From: Ideonella margarita
GTDB taxonomy: Bacteria; Pseudomonadota; Gammaproteobacteria; Burkholderiales; Burkholderiaceae_C
Assembly: GCF_038066635.1 (NCBI RefSeq)
Contig: NZ_JBBUTI010000016.1
Location: 18,898 to 82,897, forward strand
Direction of reading: 5' to 3'
DNA length: 64,000 nucleotides
Shown here piece after piece: positions 26,837-36,048 of the stretch (within the stretch, counting starts at the first letter, position 1; every line of letters starts with the position of its first letter). The position numbers and the translations under genes were made by a program. The notes under the pieces are model-generated. The model was given only the letters and a program-made list of their open reading frames with translations, did no database searches and had not been told where the DNA came from.

Positions 26837-29251
26837 TCAGCCCTGTTCGCTGACGTTGATGCTGGCGGGTGCGGGTGCGGTTGCGGTTGCGGTTTCCGGT
26901 GCCTCGGCTGCAGGGGCGTCGTCCAGGCAAGCCAGCAGGTCCGTCAGCCAGCCACGCAGCGTTTCGCCGCGCAGCAGCCGGGGCACGCTGCCCAGCACCT
27001 CGGCAGGCGCTGCGGTGCGATCGGCGCTCTCGGCCAGGTCCAGGGCGCTCAAGTCCAGCGGGTCGAGCGCGGCGCGCATCGCGGCCAGTGAGCCCGTGGC
27101 CAGGCACTGCAGCACCGGCACTTCACGCTGGGCACGGCCTGCCCGCACGCGACGCAGGCGGCGCAGCAGCACCGCGCTGCTCCACGGTCGGTCGAGGTGC
27201 AGCACCAGCGGACGCACGTTGTTCAGGCCGATGCGCGGCTCGGCGCCCGGCACGCCGTCGGCCACCAGCAGCACCTGTGCATCGGGCGCATCGCGGAAGG
27301 CGCGCGCTGCTGCATCCGCCTGCCGGGGCGAGCTGGCGCTGGGCAGTGCCTGCACCGGCAGCCCTTGCGCCTGCAGTGCTTGTGCCAGCGCGGGCAGGCT
27401 GTGGCCAGCACCGCTGAAGACGATCACGCGGGTGGTGCCGGCGTCGAGCGCTGCGCGCAGCAAGCCGGGCAGTGCGGCGGTGCTGGCCGCTTCGCTCAGG
27501 TGCAGCAGGCCCAGCACCTGGCGTTGCAGCGCCAGTTGTTCGGTGTCGCTGAGGAAGCCGCTGCGTTGCCAGCGGGCCAGTTGGGCGGCGATCTGCGTCA
27601 GTCCGGTCTGGTGCGTCTCGGCTTGTTCCGCCGACAAGGTGCAGTCTGCGGTGGCGCTGGTCCAGCCGGGCCACTGTTCGGCCACGTCGGCAAAGCGGCG
27701 CTGCAGCAGCAGCGGCGCCAGCGCGTCGATGTCGCCGTGTTCCAGCCAGTCGGCCAGGGCGCCCTGGCGCAGGCGGTCGACCGTGTGCAGCAGCGCTTCG
27801 GCCTGGGCACGCTGGCCCGGCTGCGGGCCGAGCAGATGGGCGTCGGCCACGGCCCACAGCCAGGTGGTGGTGTTCAGGTGCTGCGGCACGCCGCGGTTGC
27901 TGCCGCGCACATCGGCCAGCAGCACATCGGTGGCGGTGGCGCTGGCCACGGCTTGGGCATCATCGGCATCGAGCCAGGTGATGGGGGCTGGCGTGGTGGT
28001 CGCGTCAGCAGCATTGCTGAAGTGGGTGGTCTGCGCTGCAGACAAGGCAGCTTGCCACTGCGGCCAGGCCGAAGCCGGGGCCAGCACGGTCAGGCCGGCG
28101 GCGCCGAAGTGGCGCTGCACCAGGGTCCAGGCCAGGGCCAGCGGCGCTTCGATCTGCAGGGCCGGCTCGTCGGCCAGCACGCAGGCACCGACGCAGGCCG
28201 CGAAGAAGGCCGCTTCCAGCTGGCAGGGGCGCAGCGGGTGATGGGCCTCGGCCGAGGCTTGGGCGATGGCGTCGAGCCCGTGCGGGTACTGCGCTTCCAG
28301 GTGGTCGATGCGCTGGCGCAGATCGCTGTGGGCGGCCACATGCGCCCACACGGCATCACTCACTTCCAGTGGATGGCCGAGGCGCGCGGCCAGGGCCAGC
28401 AATTCACTCAGGCCGTCGGCGTCGTTCAGGCGCAACTGGCCGCGATCGTCCTGCCAGCGGCTCACGGCCTGCAGCAGGGTGTCGGGGCAGTGGCTGCCCG
28501 CCTGCCAGGCCAGACGCCGGCGGATGCCGTCGACCAGGGTGATGCTGCTGTGGGCGGGGGCCGGCGGGGCTGGGGGCGCTGCGGGCGCAACGTCGGCTTC
28601 CGCTTCGGGCGCCGGGGGAGCGGCCTCATCGGCGCCTTGGCGCGCGGTGGGCTCTGCAGCCACGACCACTGCCTCCAGTGCGCCGTTGTCGGCGTCTGCC
28701 GCGGCCGTGACCGTGGCGACAGGCAGCTCGGCGGCAACCTCGGTGGTCTGCTCGGCGGTTGCGGCCCTGCGGCCTCGCTGGCGTGGGCGTGCGGCGGGCT
28801 TGGGCGCCGCCTCGGGTGCCGCAGTCACCGCGCGGGCGAGCTCGGCGGCTGGCTCAGGCAGCGGCTCAACCGCCGCTTCAACCGCCACATCAACCGCCGC
28901 ACCAACCGCCACATCAACCACGGCAGCGGCCACGTCAGCCTCGGTCGCCTCTGGAGCCACTTTGGCCGCGGGCTTCTTGCGCGCCGGACGCGCCGGCTTG
29001 CTCACCTTGGGCGTGGCGGCGGCCGCCTTCGCCGGCTTGACCGCTTTGGTGGTGTCGCCGGTCTTGGCGGCCTTCGTGGCCTTCGTGGCTTTTGCCGCCG
29101 GTGTCGCCGGTGTCACCTTGGCCGACTTGCGCGCCGGGCTGGCCTTGGCAGCTGGCTGATCGCTGGCGGGCGTGGTGCTCAGGTCATCGGCCGGCGTGGC
29201 CGGGTTGGCAGCAGGCTGCGCCGACGGGCGGCGGCGGGAGGAAGTCGCCAT
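26837..29251 (-). CDS. SNF2-like protein with degenerate ATPase motifs and histone-H1-like tail
   Basis: An 804-residue protein. Residues 1-160 are a Lys/Ala/Pro-rich, H1-like tail (repeated KATKAAK, KPARPARKK) and 160-235 are an acidic/proline linker. From about 240 the sequence follows the order of bacterial Swi2/Snf2 helicases, but the catalytic motifs are lost. Motif I reads LADEPALQIE (359-368) where LADEMGLGKT is expected. Motif Ia is APASAWPQWQ (391-400). Motif II reads VADAH (468-472) where DEAH/DEAQ is expected. The conserved APxLLRR element is kept as LAPLLLQRR (511-519). Motif IV is VIVFSGAG (609-616), motif V is IGLNN (674-678), and motif VI is RRLRRVRAGRAQ (697-708). It is therefore probably an ATPase-dead, DNA-binding pseudo-remodeller. 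It lies downstream of tgt and upstream of a membrane protein. Confidence 0.75.
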   Translation of the reverse strand: MATSSRRRPSAQPAANPATPADDLSTTPASDQPAAKASPARKSAKVTPATPAAKATKATKAAKTGDTTKAVKPAKAAAATPKVSKPARPARKKPAAKVAPEATEADVAAAVVDVAVGAAVDVAVEAAVEPLPEPAAELARAVTAAPEAAPKPAARPRQRGRRAATAEQTTEVAAELPVATVTAAADADNGALEAVVVAAEPTARQGADEAAPPAPEAEADVAPAAPPAPPAPAHSSITLVDGIRRRLAWQAGSHCPDTLLQAVSRWQDDRGQLRLNDADGLSELLALAARLGHPLEVSDAVWAHVAAHSDLRQRIDHLEAQYPHGLDAIAQASAEAHHPLRPCQLEAAFFAACVGACVLADEPALQIEAPLALAWTLVQRHFGAAGLTVLAPASAWPQWQAALSAAQTTHFSNAADATTTPAPITWLDADDAQAVASATATDVLLADVRGSNRGVPQHLNTTTWLWAVADAHLLGPQPGQRAQAEALLHTVDRLRQGALADWLEHGDIDALAPLLLQRRFADVAEQWPGWTSATADCTLSAEQAETHQTGLTQIAAQLARWQRSGFLSDTEQLALQRQVLGLLHLSEAASTAALPGLLRAALDAGTTRVIVFSGAGHSLPALAQALQAQGLPVQALPSASSPRQADAAARAFRDAPDAQVLLVADGVPGAEPRIGLNNVRPLVLHLDRPWSSAVLLRRLRRVRAGRAQREVPVLQCLATGSLAAMRAALDPLDLSALDLAESADRTAAPAEVLGSVPRLLRGETLRGWLTDLLACLDDAPAAEAPETATATAPAPASINVSEQG
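28868..28927. repeat. 12-bp tandem repeat in the SNF2-like gene
   Basis: Five imperfect units of AACCGCCRCNYC, encoding alternating Val-Asp-Val-Ala/Ala-Ala-Val blocks in the linker after the H1-like tail. It keeps the reading frame and is a likely site of length variation. Confidence 0.65.
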
Positions 29252-29376
29252 GGGCGGTGTGGTTCCGTGGTGGTTGGGCGTGCGCGCGCTGCGGGTTCTT
29301 CAGCAGGTGCGAGGGGCACGCCGGGCGCGGCACCGGGCCGGCGCTGCCGGTGGGTGCCGCGAACGCGAAAGCGGGG

Positions 29377-30522
29377 TCAGACGCCGCGGGCGCGGTCGGC
29401 TGCGAACTGGCGGCGGAAGTCGGCGAAGGTGCCGGCGTCGAGTGCGGCGCGCACTTCGCTCATCAGGTTCAGGTAGTAATGCAGGTTGTGGATGGTGGCC
29501 AGCATCGGGCCGAGCATCTCGCCGCAGCGGTCCAGGTGGTGCAGGTAGGCCCGGCTGAAGCCGCCGCCGTTGCTGTCACCGGCGCAGGCGTAGCAGCTGC
29601 AGGTCTCGTCGATCGGGCGGTGGTCGGTCTTGTGCCGCGCATTGCGGATCTTCAGGTCGCCGAACCGCGTGAACAGGTGGCCGTTGCGGGCATTGCGGGT
29701 GGGCATCACGCAGTCGAACATGTCGACGCCGCAGGCCACGCCTTCCACCAGGTCTTCAGGCGTGCCCACGCCCATCAGGTAGCGTGGCTTGTTGGCCGGC
29801 AGCCGGTGCGGCGTGTGCGCCATGATGCGCAGCATCTCTTCCTTCGGCTCGCCGACGCTGACGCCGCCCACGGCATAACCCGGCAGGTCCATCTCGACCA
29901 GGGCCTGCAGCGATTCGTCGCGCAGGTGCTCGAACATGCCGCCCTGCACGATGCCGAACAGCGCGTTGGGGTTCTCCAGACGCTCGAATTCGTTGATGCA
30001 GCGCTTGGCCCAGCGGCGGCTCAGCTCCATCGAGAAGCGTGCTTCCTTCTCGGTGGTGAGGTGGCCCTTGACCTCATACGGCGTGCACTCGTCGAACTGC
30101 ATGACGATGTCGGAGTTCAGCACCGTCTGGATCTGCATGCTCACTTCGGGCGTCAGGAACAGCTTGTCGCCGTTCACCGGCGAGGCGAAGCGCACGCCTT
30201 CCTCGCTGATCTTGCGCATCTCGCCAAGCGACCAAACCTGGAAGCCGCCCGAGTCGGTCAGGATGGGCTTGTTCCAGCGCTCGAAGCCGTGCAGGCCGCC
30301 GAAGGACTGCATCACGTCCAGGCCCGGGCGCATCCACAGGTGGAAGGTATTGCCCAGGATGATCTGCGCGCCCATGTCGTGCAGCGAGCGCGGCAGCACG
30401 CCCTTGACGGTGCCGTAGGTGCCCACCGGCATGAAGATCGGCGTTTCGACAACGCCGTGGTTCAGGGTCAGGCGGCCGCGACGGGCATGGCCGTCGGTCT
30501 TGAGCAGGTCAAACTGGAGCAT
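29377..30522 (-). CDS. tgt: tRNA-guanine transglycosylase (queuine synthesis)
   Basis: Exchanges guanine-34 of GUN-anticodon tRNAs for preQ1, the first tRNA step of queuosine synthesis. The 381-residue protein has the nucleophile region DSGGFQVWSLG, the family GGVSVGEP segment and the zinc site CSCYAC...H near the C-terminus. Length is typical for bacterial Tgt (about 375). It follows queA by 63 bases on the same strand, so the two likely share one mRNA. Confidence 0.96.
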   Translation of the reverse strand: MLQFDLLKTDGHARRGRLTLNHGVVETPIFMPVGTYGTVKGVLPRSLHDMGAQIILGNTFHLWMRPGLDVMQSFGGLHGFERWNKPILTDSGGFQVWSLGEMRKISEEGVRFASPVNGDKLFLTPEVSMQIQTVLNSDIVMQFDECTPYEVKGHLTTEKEARFSMELSRRWAKRCINEFERLENPNALFGIVQGGMFEHLRDESLQALVEMDLPGYAVGGVSVGEPKEEMLRIMAHTPHRLPANKPRYLMGVGTPEDLVEGVACGVDMFDCVMPTRNARNGHLFTRFGDLKIRNARHKTDHRPIDETCSCYACAGDSNGGGFSRAYLHHLDRCGEMLGPMLATIHNLHYYLNLMSEVRAALDAGTFADFRRQFAADRARGV

Positions 30523-30585
30523 GGCGTGATTGTCGCCCAGCGCCGGTCGGCGCGGGCGGATCAGAAAGGTGGGTGGGCAGGGGCG

Positions 30586-31674
30586 TCAGCGGCGCTGCAG
30601 CAGCATCGCGTCGCCGTAGCTGAAGAAGCGGTAGCGGGCCTCGATGGCATGCCGGTACAGGCCCATCACATGGGCATGCCCGGTGAAGGCGCTCACCAGC
30701 ATCATCAGCGTGCTCTTGGGCAGGTGGAAGTTGGTCACCAGCGTGTCCACCACCTTGAACCGGAAACCGGGGGTGATGAAGATGTCGGTTTCGCCGCTGC
30801 ACGGGCGGTCCAGCCCCTCGCGGGAGGCGGTCTGCACGGCAGCTGATTCAAGCGCGCGCAGCGTGGTCGTGCCCACCGACACGATGCGACCGCCGGCAGC
30901 CCGCGTGGCCCGGATGGCGTCGACCGTCTCCTGGCCCACCTCGAACCATTCACTGTGCATCTTGTGCTCAGCCAGGTTCTCGGTGCGCACCGGCTGGAAG
31001 GTGCCGGCACCCACGTGCAGCGTGACACGCGCCGTGCCGATGCCGCGCTCGGCCAGTCGGGCCAGCAGGGCTTCGTCGAAATGCAGCGCCGCCGTCGGGG
31101 CCGCCACGGCACCGGGGGTGCGGGCGAACACGGTCTGGTAGCGCTCGGCGTCTTCCGGGGCGTCGTCGTGGCTGATGTAAGGCGGCAGCGGCACATGGCC
31201 GCAGCGCTCCAGCAGCGCGAAGGGGTCACCGGCCACCTGCAGGTGGAACAGCGAGCCGTCGGGGCCGCCGCGGCCCAGCACCAGCGCCTCGAAGGGCTCG
31301 GGGCCGTCGGTGCCCAGGCGCACAGTGCTGCCGGGCTTGGGCGATTTGCTGGCGCGGATGTGGGCGAGCATCTCGCCGGCGTCGTTGCCCTGGCGGGGCA
31401 GCACGCGCTCGATCAGCGCCTCGACCGAGCCGCCGGTCTGCTTTTCACCGTGCAAGCGAGCCTTCAGCACCCGGGTGTCGTTGAACACCAGCAGGTCGCC
31501 GGGCTGCAGCAAGTCGGGCAGGCTGCGAAAGACGAGATCGTGGGGTTGATTGCCGCGGCCATCCAGCAGGCGGGAGCCGCTGCGTTCGGTGGCCGGGTGC
31601 TGCGCGATCAGTTCTGGCGGCAGCTCGAAGTCAAAGTCGTTCAGGGTGAACGACGGCGTCAGGGCAGAGGTCAT
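30586..31674 (-). CDS. queA: S-adenosylmethionine:tRNA ribosyltransferase-isomerase
   Basis: Transfers the ribosyl group of SAM to preQ1-modified tRNA to form epoxyqueuosine, the step after Tgt. The 362-residue product has the QueA hallmarks FDFELPPELIAQHP near the start, LVFNDTRVLKARLHG, APTAALHFDEALL and VGAGTFQPVR. It is upstream of tgt in the usual queA-tgt order. Its leader contains a set of three complementary arms (separate entry) and a possible tiny ORF. Confidence 0.96.
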   Translation of the reverse strand: MTSALTPSFTLNDFDFELPPELIAQHPATERSGSRLLDGRGNQPHDLVFRSLPDLLQPGDLLVFNDTRVLKARLHGEKQTGGSVEALIERVLPRQGNDAGEMLAHIRASKSPKPGSTVRLGTDGPEPFEALVLGRGGPDGSLFHLQVAGDPFALLERCGHVPLPPYISHDDAPEDAERYQTVFARTPGAVAAPTAALHFDEALLARLAERGIGTARVTLHVGAGTFQPVRTENLAEHKMHSEWFEVGQETVDAIRATRAAGGRIVSVGTTTLRALESAAVQTASREGLDRPCSGETDIFITPGFRFKVVDTLVTNFHLPKSTLMMLVSAFTGHAHVMGLYRHAIEARYRFFSYGDAMLLQRR

Positions 31675-31707
31675 GGCTTGCAGGCTTCACCGGCCTTCAA
31701 GTGGATA

Positions 31708-31742
31708 CAGCCCGTGATTGTTCCACGGGCTGCAAGCCCGTG
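31708..31742. repeat. Three-arm inverted repeat in the queA leader (mutually exclusive hairpins)
   Basis: Arm A CAGCCCGTG (31708-31716), arm B CACGGGCTG (31724-31732) and arm C AGCCCGTG (31735-31742). B can pair perfectly with either A (7-base loop) or C (3-base loop), so only one hairpin can form at a time. It lies 34 bases before the queA start codon. There is no U-rich tract after either hairpin, so a translation or stability switch, or a simple terminator relic, is as likely as attenuation. Confidence 0.5.
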
Positions 31743-31743
31743 C

Positions 31744-31899
31744 TCAGCGCATTGGTGCAGCCGCGGTGGCCGTGGTGGCGGGGTTCTGGGCGCTGCCGGG
31801 CAGCTGCTGGCGGTCAGAGCGGTCCCAGGCCCAGGCGAAGGCGACGCTCAAACCGAGCACCAGGGCCATCAGGGTCAACAAACGGGCAACGATGCGCAT
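31744..31899 (-). CDS. Possible 51-residue membrane-anchored peptide upstream of queA
   Basis: ATG at 31899 to TGA at 31746: basic N-terminus MRIVAR, one hydrophobic segment of about 18 residues, then a short polar tail. The composition resembles a signal-anchor peptide and not random high-GC frame. No ribosome-binding site is visible, and I recognise no family. It could be a leader peptide for queA or a chance ORF. Confidence 0.35.
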   Translation of the reverse strand: MRIVARLLTLMALVLGLSVAFAWAWDRSDRQQLPGSAQNPATTATAAAPMR

Positions 31900-32163
31900 G
31901 GCAGAAGGGCAGAAGAGGAATCACGACAGGACGGACGGCAACCTTGGGCGGCGTGGCAACAAGCCGGCACACACCCGAGGCATCGCGCTGATTGTCTCTT
32001 CTGACACGAGGCTTTCAAGTGGTGGTTCGCGAGTTTTGGCAATGTCTGTCAGCAGATGTGGCGGGCCGTCCACGGGGCTCTCATCGCCTGCCAAGTTGGT
32101 CACGATTGAAACTGCCCGGGCGCAGTGCGCTTCAAGCCACGGAGGCGCGGCGAGAATGCACCC

Positions 32164-34296
32164 ATGCCCGCCGTCAAACGCACCGCCACCGCCGCTGAAA
32201 CGCCCGCCGCCAAGTCGGCCGGCGCTGCCCGTTCGGCGCCGGCCAAGGCGCTGGACCGGCTGGGGCTGACCACGCCCATCGCGCTGGCGCTGCACCTGCC
32301 GATGCGCTACGAGGACGAAACCCGCCTGGTGCCCATCGCCGAGGCGCAAGCCGGGCGCAGCGCGCAGGTGGAAGGCACGGTCACCGATTGCCGGGTGGAG
32401 TTCCGCCCGCGCCGGCAGCTGGTGGCCCATCTGCAGGACGATGCCGGCGACGAGCTGGTGCTGCGTTTCGTGAACTTCTATCCCTCGCACCAGAAGGCGC
32501 TGGCCGCCGGGCAGCGCGTGCGCGTGCGGGGCGAGGTGCGCGGCGGCTTTTTCGGCCGCGAGATGGTGCACCCGCAGTTCCGAGGCGTGGGCGAAGACAC
32601 GCCGCTGGCCACCGAGCTCACGCCGGTCTACCCGGCCAGTGCGCAGCTGCCGCAGGTGTATCTGCGCAAGGCGGTGGCGGCGGGGCTGCGGCGGGCCGAT
32701 CTGTCGGAAGTTCTGCCGCGCGACGCCGTGCCGGCCGGGCTGCCCTCGCTGCGTGAAGCGCTGTTTTTCCTGCATCAGCCGCCGGCCAGCGCCGGGCTGG
32801 CCACGCTGGAAGACCAGAGCCACCCCGCTTGGCAGCGCCTGAAGTACGAGGAATTGCTGGCGCAGCAGCTCTCGCAGATGCAGTCGCGCCGCGAGCGTGC
32901 CCGGCTCAAGGCGCCGGTGCTGACGCGGCGGGGCGGCGGTCTGCACGACCAGCTGCTGGCCGCCTTGCCCTGGGGCCTGACCGGCGCGCAGCAGCGCGTG
33001 GGCGACGAGATCGCGGCCGATCTGGCGATTGACCAGCCGATGCACCGCCTGCTGCAAGGCGATGTGGGCGCCGGCAAGACCGTGGTGGCTGCGCTGGCCG
33101 CCGCCGTTGCGATGGACGCCGGCTGGCAGTGCGCGCTGATGGCGCCGACCGAAATCCTGGCCGAGCAGCACTTTGCCAAGCTCGTGCAATGGCTGGAGCC
33201 GCTGGGCGTGACGGTCGCCTGGCTCACCGGCCGCCGCAAGGGCAAGGCCCGCCAGGCCATGCTCGACAAAGTCGCCAGCGGCGAGGCCGGGCTGGTGGTG
33301 GGCACGCACGCGGTCATCCAGGACGATGTGCACTTCGCCAAGCTGGGTCTGGCCATCGTCGACGAGCAGCACCGCTTCGGCGTGGCCCAGCGGCTGACGC
33401 TGCGCCACAAGCTGCAGGCCGGTGAAGCCACCGGCGGCCTGCAGATGGAGCCGCACCTGCTGATGATGAGCGCCACGCCCATCCCGCGCACCCTGGCGAT
33501 GACTTACTACGCCGACCTGGAGGTCTCGACCATCGACGAGCTGCCGCCCGGCCGCACGCCCATCGTCACCAAGCTGATTGCCGAGAGCCGCCGGCTGGAG
33601 GTCATCGAGCGCATCCGCGACGAGGTGGTGAAAGGCCGGCAGGTGTACTGGGTCTGCCCGCTGATCGAGGAAAGTGAATCCGAGGGCGACGGCCGCGGCA
33701 AGCCCTTGTCGGAGCTGAGCAATGCGACGCAGACCCATGCCGACCTCACGGCGGCGCTGCCCGAAGTGGGGGTGGGCCTGCTGCACGGCCGCATGCCGCC
33801 GGCCGAGAAGGCAGCGGTGATGGCCCAGTTCAGCGGCGGGCAGATGGGTGTGCTGGTGGCCACCACGGTGATCGAGGTGGGCGTGGACGTGCCCAACGCC
33901 AGCCTGATGGTGATCGAGCACGCCGAGCGTTTCGGCCTGGCCCAGTTGCACCAGCTGCGCGGCCGGGTGGGGCGCGGCGCGGTGGCCAGCGTGTGCGTTC
34001 TGATGTTCTCCAACCCGCTGTCGGAAACCGGCAAGCAGCGCCTGAAGGCGATGGCGGAAACCAACGACGGCTTCGAGATTGCCCGGCGCGACCTCGACAT
34101 CCGCGGCCCCGGCGAGTTCATGGGTGCCCGGCAGTCGGGCGATGCCCTGCTGCGTTTTTCCGATCTGGCCGAGGACAGCGGCCTGCTGGAGCTGGCCCGC
34201 GAGGTGGCGCCGCGCCTGCTCGATGCCCATCCGGGGGCAGCGAAGGCGCAGGTGGCGCGCTGGCTGGGTGCGCGGGCCGAGTTCCTGAAGGCCTGA
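32164..34296 (+). CDS. recG: ATP-dependent DNA helicase RecG
   Basis: Branch-migration helicase that reverses stalled forks and processes recombination intermediates. The 710-residue protein has the N-terminal wedge/OB region, Walker A GDVGAGKT (about residues 299-306), the DEQH box in VDEQHRFG, SATPIPRTLAMTYYADL, and the RecG C-terminal motif with LHQLRGRVGRG and DIRGPGEFMGARQSGD. The first 25 residues are an Ala-rich, basic extension. The start MPAVKRT at 32164 is preferred; an ATG at 32125 would add 13 residues. Confidence 0.96.
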   Translation: MPAVKRTATAAETPAAKSAGAARSAPAKALDRLGLTTPIALALHLPMRYEDETRLVPIAEAQAGRSAQVEGTVTDCRVEFRPRRQLVAHLQDDAGDELVLRFVNFYPSHQKALAAGQRVRVRGEVRGGFFGREMVHPQFRGVGEDTPLATELTPVYPASAQLPQVYLRKAVAAGLRRADLSEVLPRDAVPAGLPSLREALFFLHQPPASAGLATLEDQSHPAWQRLKYEELLAQQLSQMQSRRERARLKAPVLTRRGGGLHDQLLAALPWGLTGAQQRVGDEIAADLAIDQPMHRLLQGDVGAGKTVVAALAAAVAMDAGWQCALMAPTEILAEQHFAKLVQWLEPLGVTVAWLTGRRKGKARQAMLDKVASGEAGLVVGTHAVIQDDVHFAKLGLAIVDEQHRFGVAQRLTLRHKLQAGEATGGLQMEPHLLMMSATPIPRTLAMTYYADLEVSTIDELPPGRTPIVTKLIAESRRLEVIERIRDEVVKGRQVYWVCPLIEESESEGDGRGKPLSELSNATQTHADLTAALPEVGVGLLHGRMPPAEKAAVMAQFSGGQMGVLVATTVIEVGVDVPNASLMVIEHAERFGLAQLHQLRGRVGRGAVASVCVLMFSNPLSETGKQRLKAMAETNDGFEIARRDLDIRGPGEFMGARQSGDALLRFSDLAEDSGLLELAREVAPRLLDAHPGAAKAQVARWLGARAEFLKA

Positions 34297-34425
34297 TCGA
34301 GCATTGGCGGCCTTGTCGGGTGCTGCCACTCAGGGTTCGGGTTTGTGCTCCCATGAGCAGGGGATGTGAGGCGCCCCGACGGCTCTGGATACTGGCCGCG
34401 GATCACACCCACAAGGAACCTGACC

Positions 34426-36000
34426 ATGACCCGCTTTCCTCTTCGCGCTGCGGCCCTGGCTGCTCTGCTGGCCTGTACCTCAGGCCTGGCGCTGGCTGCC
34501 AAGCCCGCCGACGACCACCCTGCCGTGCAGCGTGCACTGGCCCAGTTGAGTGCCGCTGCATCGTCTGATGCGCGCGTCAGCAGCGCCGACGCCTTCTCCC
34601 CCGTGGACCTCGTGGTTGATGCCGACGGTACCGAGCACGTGCGCCTGAACCGCAGCCACCAGGGTCTGCGCGTGATCGGTGGTGACGTGGTGGTGCACAG
34701 CGCTGCCGGTGGCCGCCTGATCGACGTGAGCCGCCAGCAGGCCCAGGTGCTGACGCTGAGCGTCAAGCCCACCGTGAAGGCCGATGCTGCCGCCAAGTCA
34801 GCGCTGGCCAAGTTTGGTCATTTCGACGGCCAGATCGTCGGCAAGGAACTGGTGATCCACGCCCGCACCGCGGATGCGCGCCTGGCCTGGGACGTGCAGG
34901 TGCACGGCGTGCGAGCCGACGGCACCCCGAGCGAAGCCCACCTGCTGATCGACGCCCGCACCGGCGCGCTGATCGACCGCTGGGACGACATCCACACCGC
35001 CGACGCGGTGGGCACGGGCAGCACGCTGTACTCCGGCGTCGTGCCGCTGCACGGCAACCTGAACAACAAGGGCACCAAGTACAGCCTGGAAGACCTGACC
35101 CGCGGCGGTCACACCGTCAAGGACATGGCCAACGCCACCAGCGGCGGCAAGGTCATGAAGGATGCGAACAACGCCTGGGGCAACGGCTTGAAGACCGACA
35201 AGCAGACCGCTGCTGCCGACGCCGCCTACGGCCAGAACACCACCTGGGACTACTACCTCAACGTGCTGGGCCGCAGCGGCATTGCCAACGACGGCAAGGG
35301 CGCCTATTCCCGCGTGCACTACAGCAGCAACTACGACAACGCCTTCTGGAGCGACGCCTGCTTCTGCATGACCTACGGCGACGGCAGCTTCTTCAACCCG
35401 CTGGTGTCGCTGGATGTGGCGGGCCACGAAATGACCCACGGCGTGACATCGCGCACCGCCGGCCTGATCTACTCGGGTGAGTCGGGTGGCCTGAACGAAG
35501 GCACCTCGGACATCTTCGGCTCCATGGTCGAGTACTACGCGGCCAATGCCAATGACCCGGGTGACTACGACATCGGCGAGGAAATCTCCAAGACCGCCGG
35601 CAAGGCGCTGCGTTACATGAACAAGCCGAGCCGCGACGGCTCGTCCGCCGACTGCTGGTACTCGGGCGTGGGCAACATCGACGTGCATTACTCGTCGGGC
35701 GTGGCCAACCACTTCTTCTTCCTGCTGGCCGAAGGCACGGCACCGTCTGGCCTGCCGGCCTCGCCTACCTGCCAGGCGGGTGACACGCGCGTGGCCACGG
35801 GCTCGGGCAGCCTGACCGGCATCGGCCGCGACAAGGCCGCGAAGATCTGGTACCGGGCCCTGACGGTCTACATGACCGCCAGCGAAACTTACGCCAAGGC
35901 CCGCACCGACACGCTGAAGGCCGCGGTTGACCTGTACGGCGCCGGCTCCACCGAAGCGCTGGCCGTGGCCGCCGCCTGGACGGCCGTCAACCGTCCGTGA
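34426..36000 (+). CDS. Secreted M4 (thermolysin-like) neutral metalloprotease
   Basis: A 524-residue preproprotease. A signal peptide (cleavage near ALAA, residue 24) is followed by an FTP/PepSY-type propeptide (about 40-205). The mature M4 domain carries zinc motif HEMTH in DVAGHEMTHGVTS, the third zinc ligand Glu in GGLNEGTSD, and the active-site His in HYSSGVANH. It likely digests extracellular protein. The start at 34426 has AAGGA eight bases upstream; the 20-residue upstream extension lacks any export signal. Transcribed with or after recG; no clear terminator between them. Confidence 0.94.
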   Translation: MTRFPLRAAALAALLACTSGLALAAKPADDHPAVQRALAQLSAAASSDARVSSADAFSPVDLVVDADGTEHVRLNRSHQGLRVIGGDVVVHSAAGGRLIDVSRQQAQVLTLSVKPTVKADAAAKSALAKFGHFDGQIVGKELVIHARTADARLAWDVQVHGVRADGTPSEAHLLIDARTGALIDRWDDIHTADAVGTGSTLYSGVVPLHGNLNNKGTKYSLEDLTRGGHTVKDMANATSGGKVMKDANNAWGNGLKTDKQTAAADAAYGQNTTWDYYLNVLGRSGIANDGKGAYSRVHYSSNYDNAFWSDACFCMTYGDGSFFNPLVSLDVAGHEMTHGVTSRTAGLIYSGESGGLNEGTSDIFGSMVEYYAANANDPGDYDIGEEISKTAGKALRYMNKPSRDGSSADCWYSGVGNIDVHYSSGVANHFFFLLAEGTAPSGLPASPTCQAGDTRVATGSGSLTGIGRDKAAKIWYRALTVYMTASETYAKARTDTLKAAVDLYGAGSTEALAVAAAWTAVNRP

Positions 36001-36048
36001 TCGTCGGCTGATTCAGCCAGGGGCCGCGATTGTCTGCACAATCGCGGC

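Noticed and set aside
31921..34329. 802-codon minus-strand frame antisense to recG
   Set aside because: His/Gln-rich shadow frame of a GC-rich gene, no recognisable domain.
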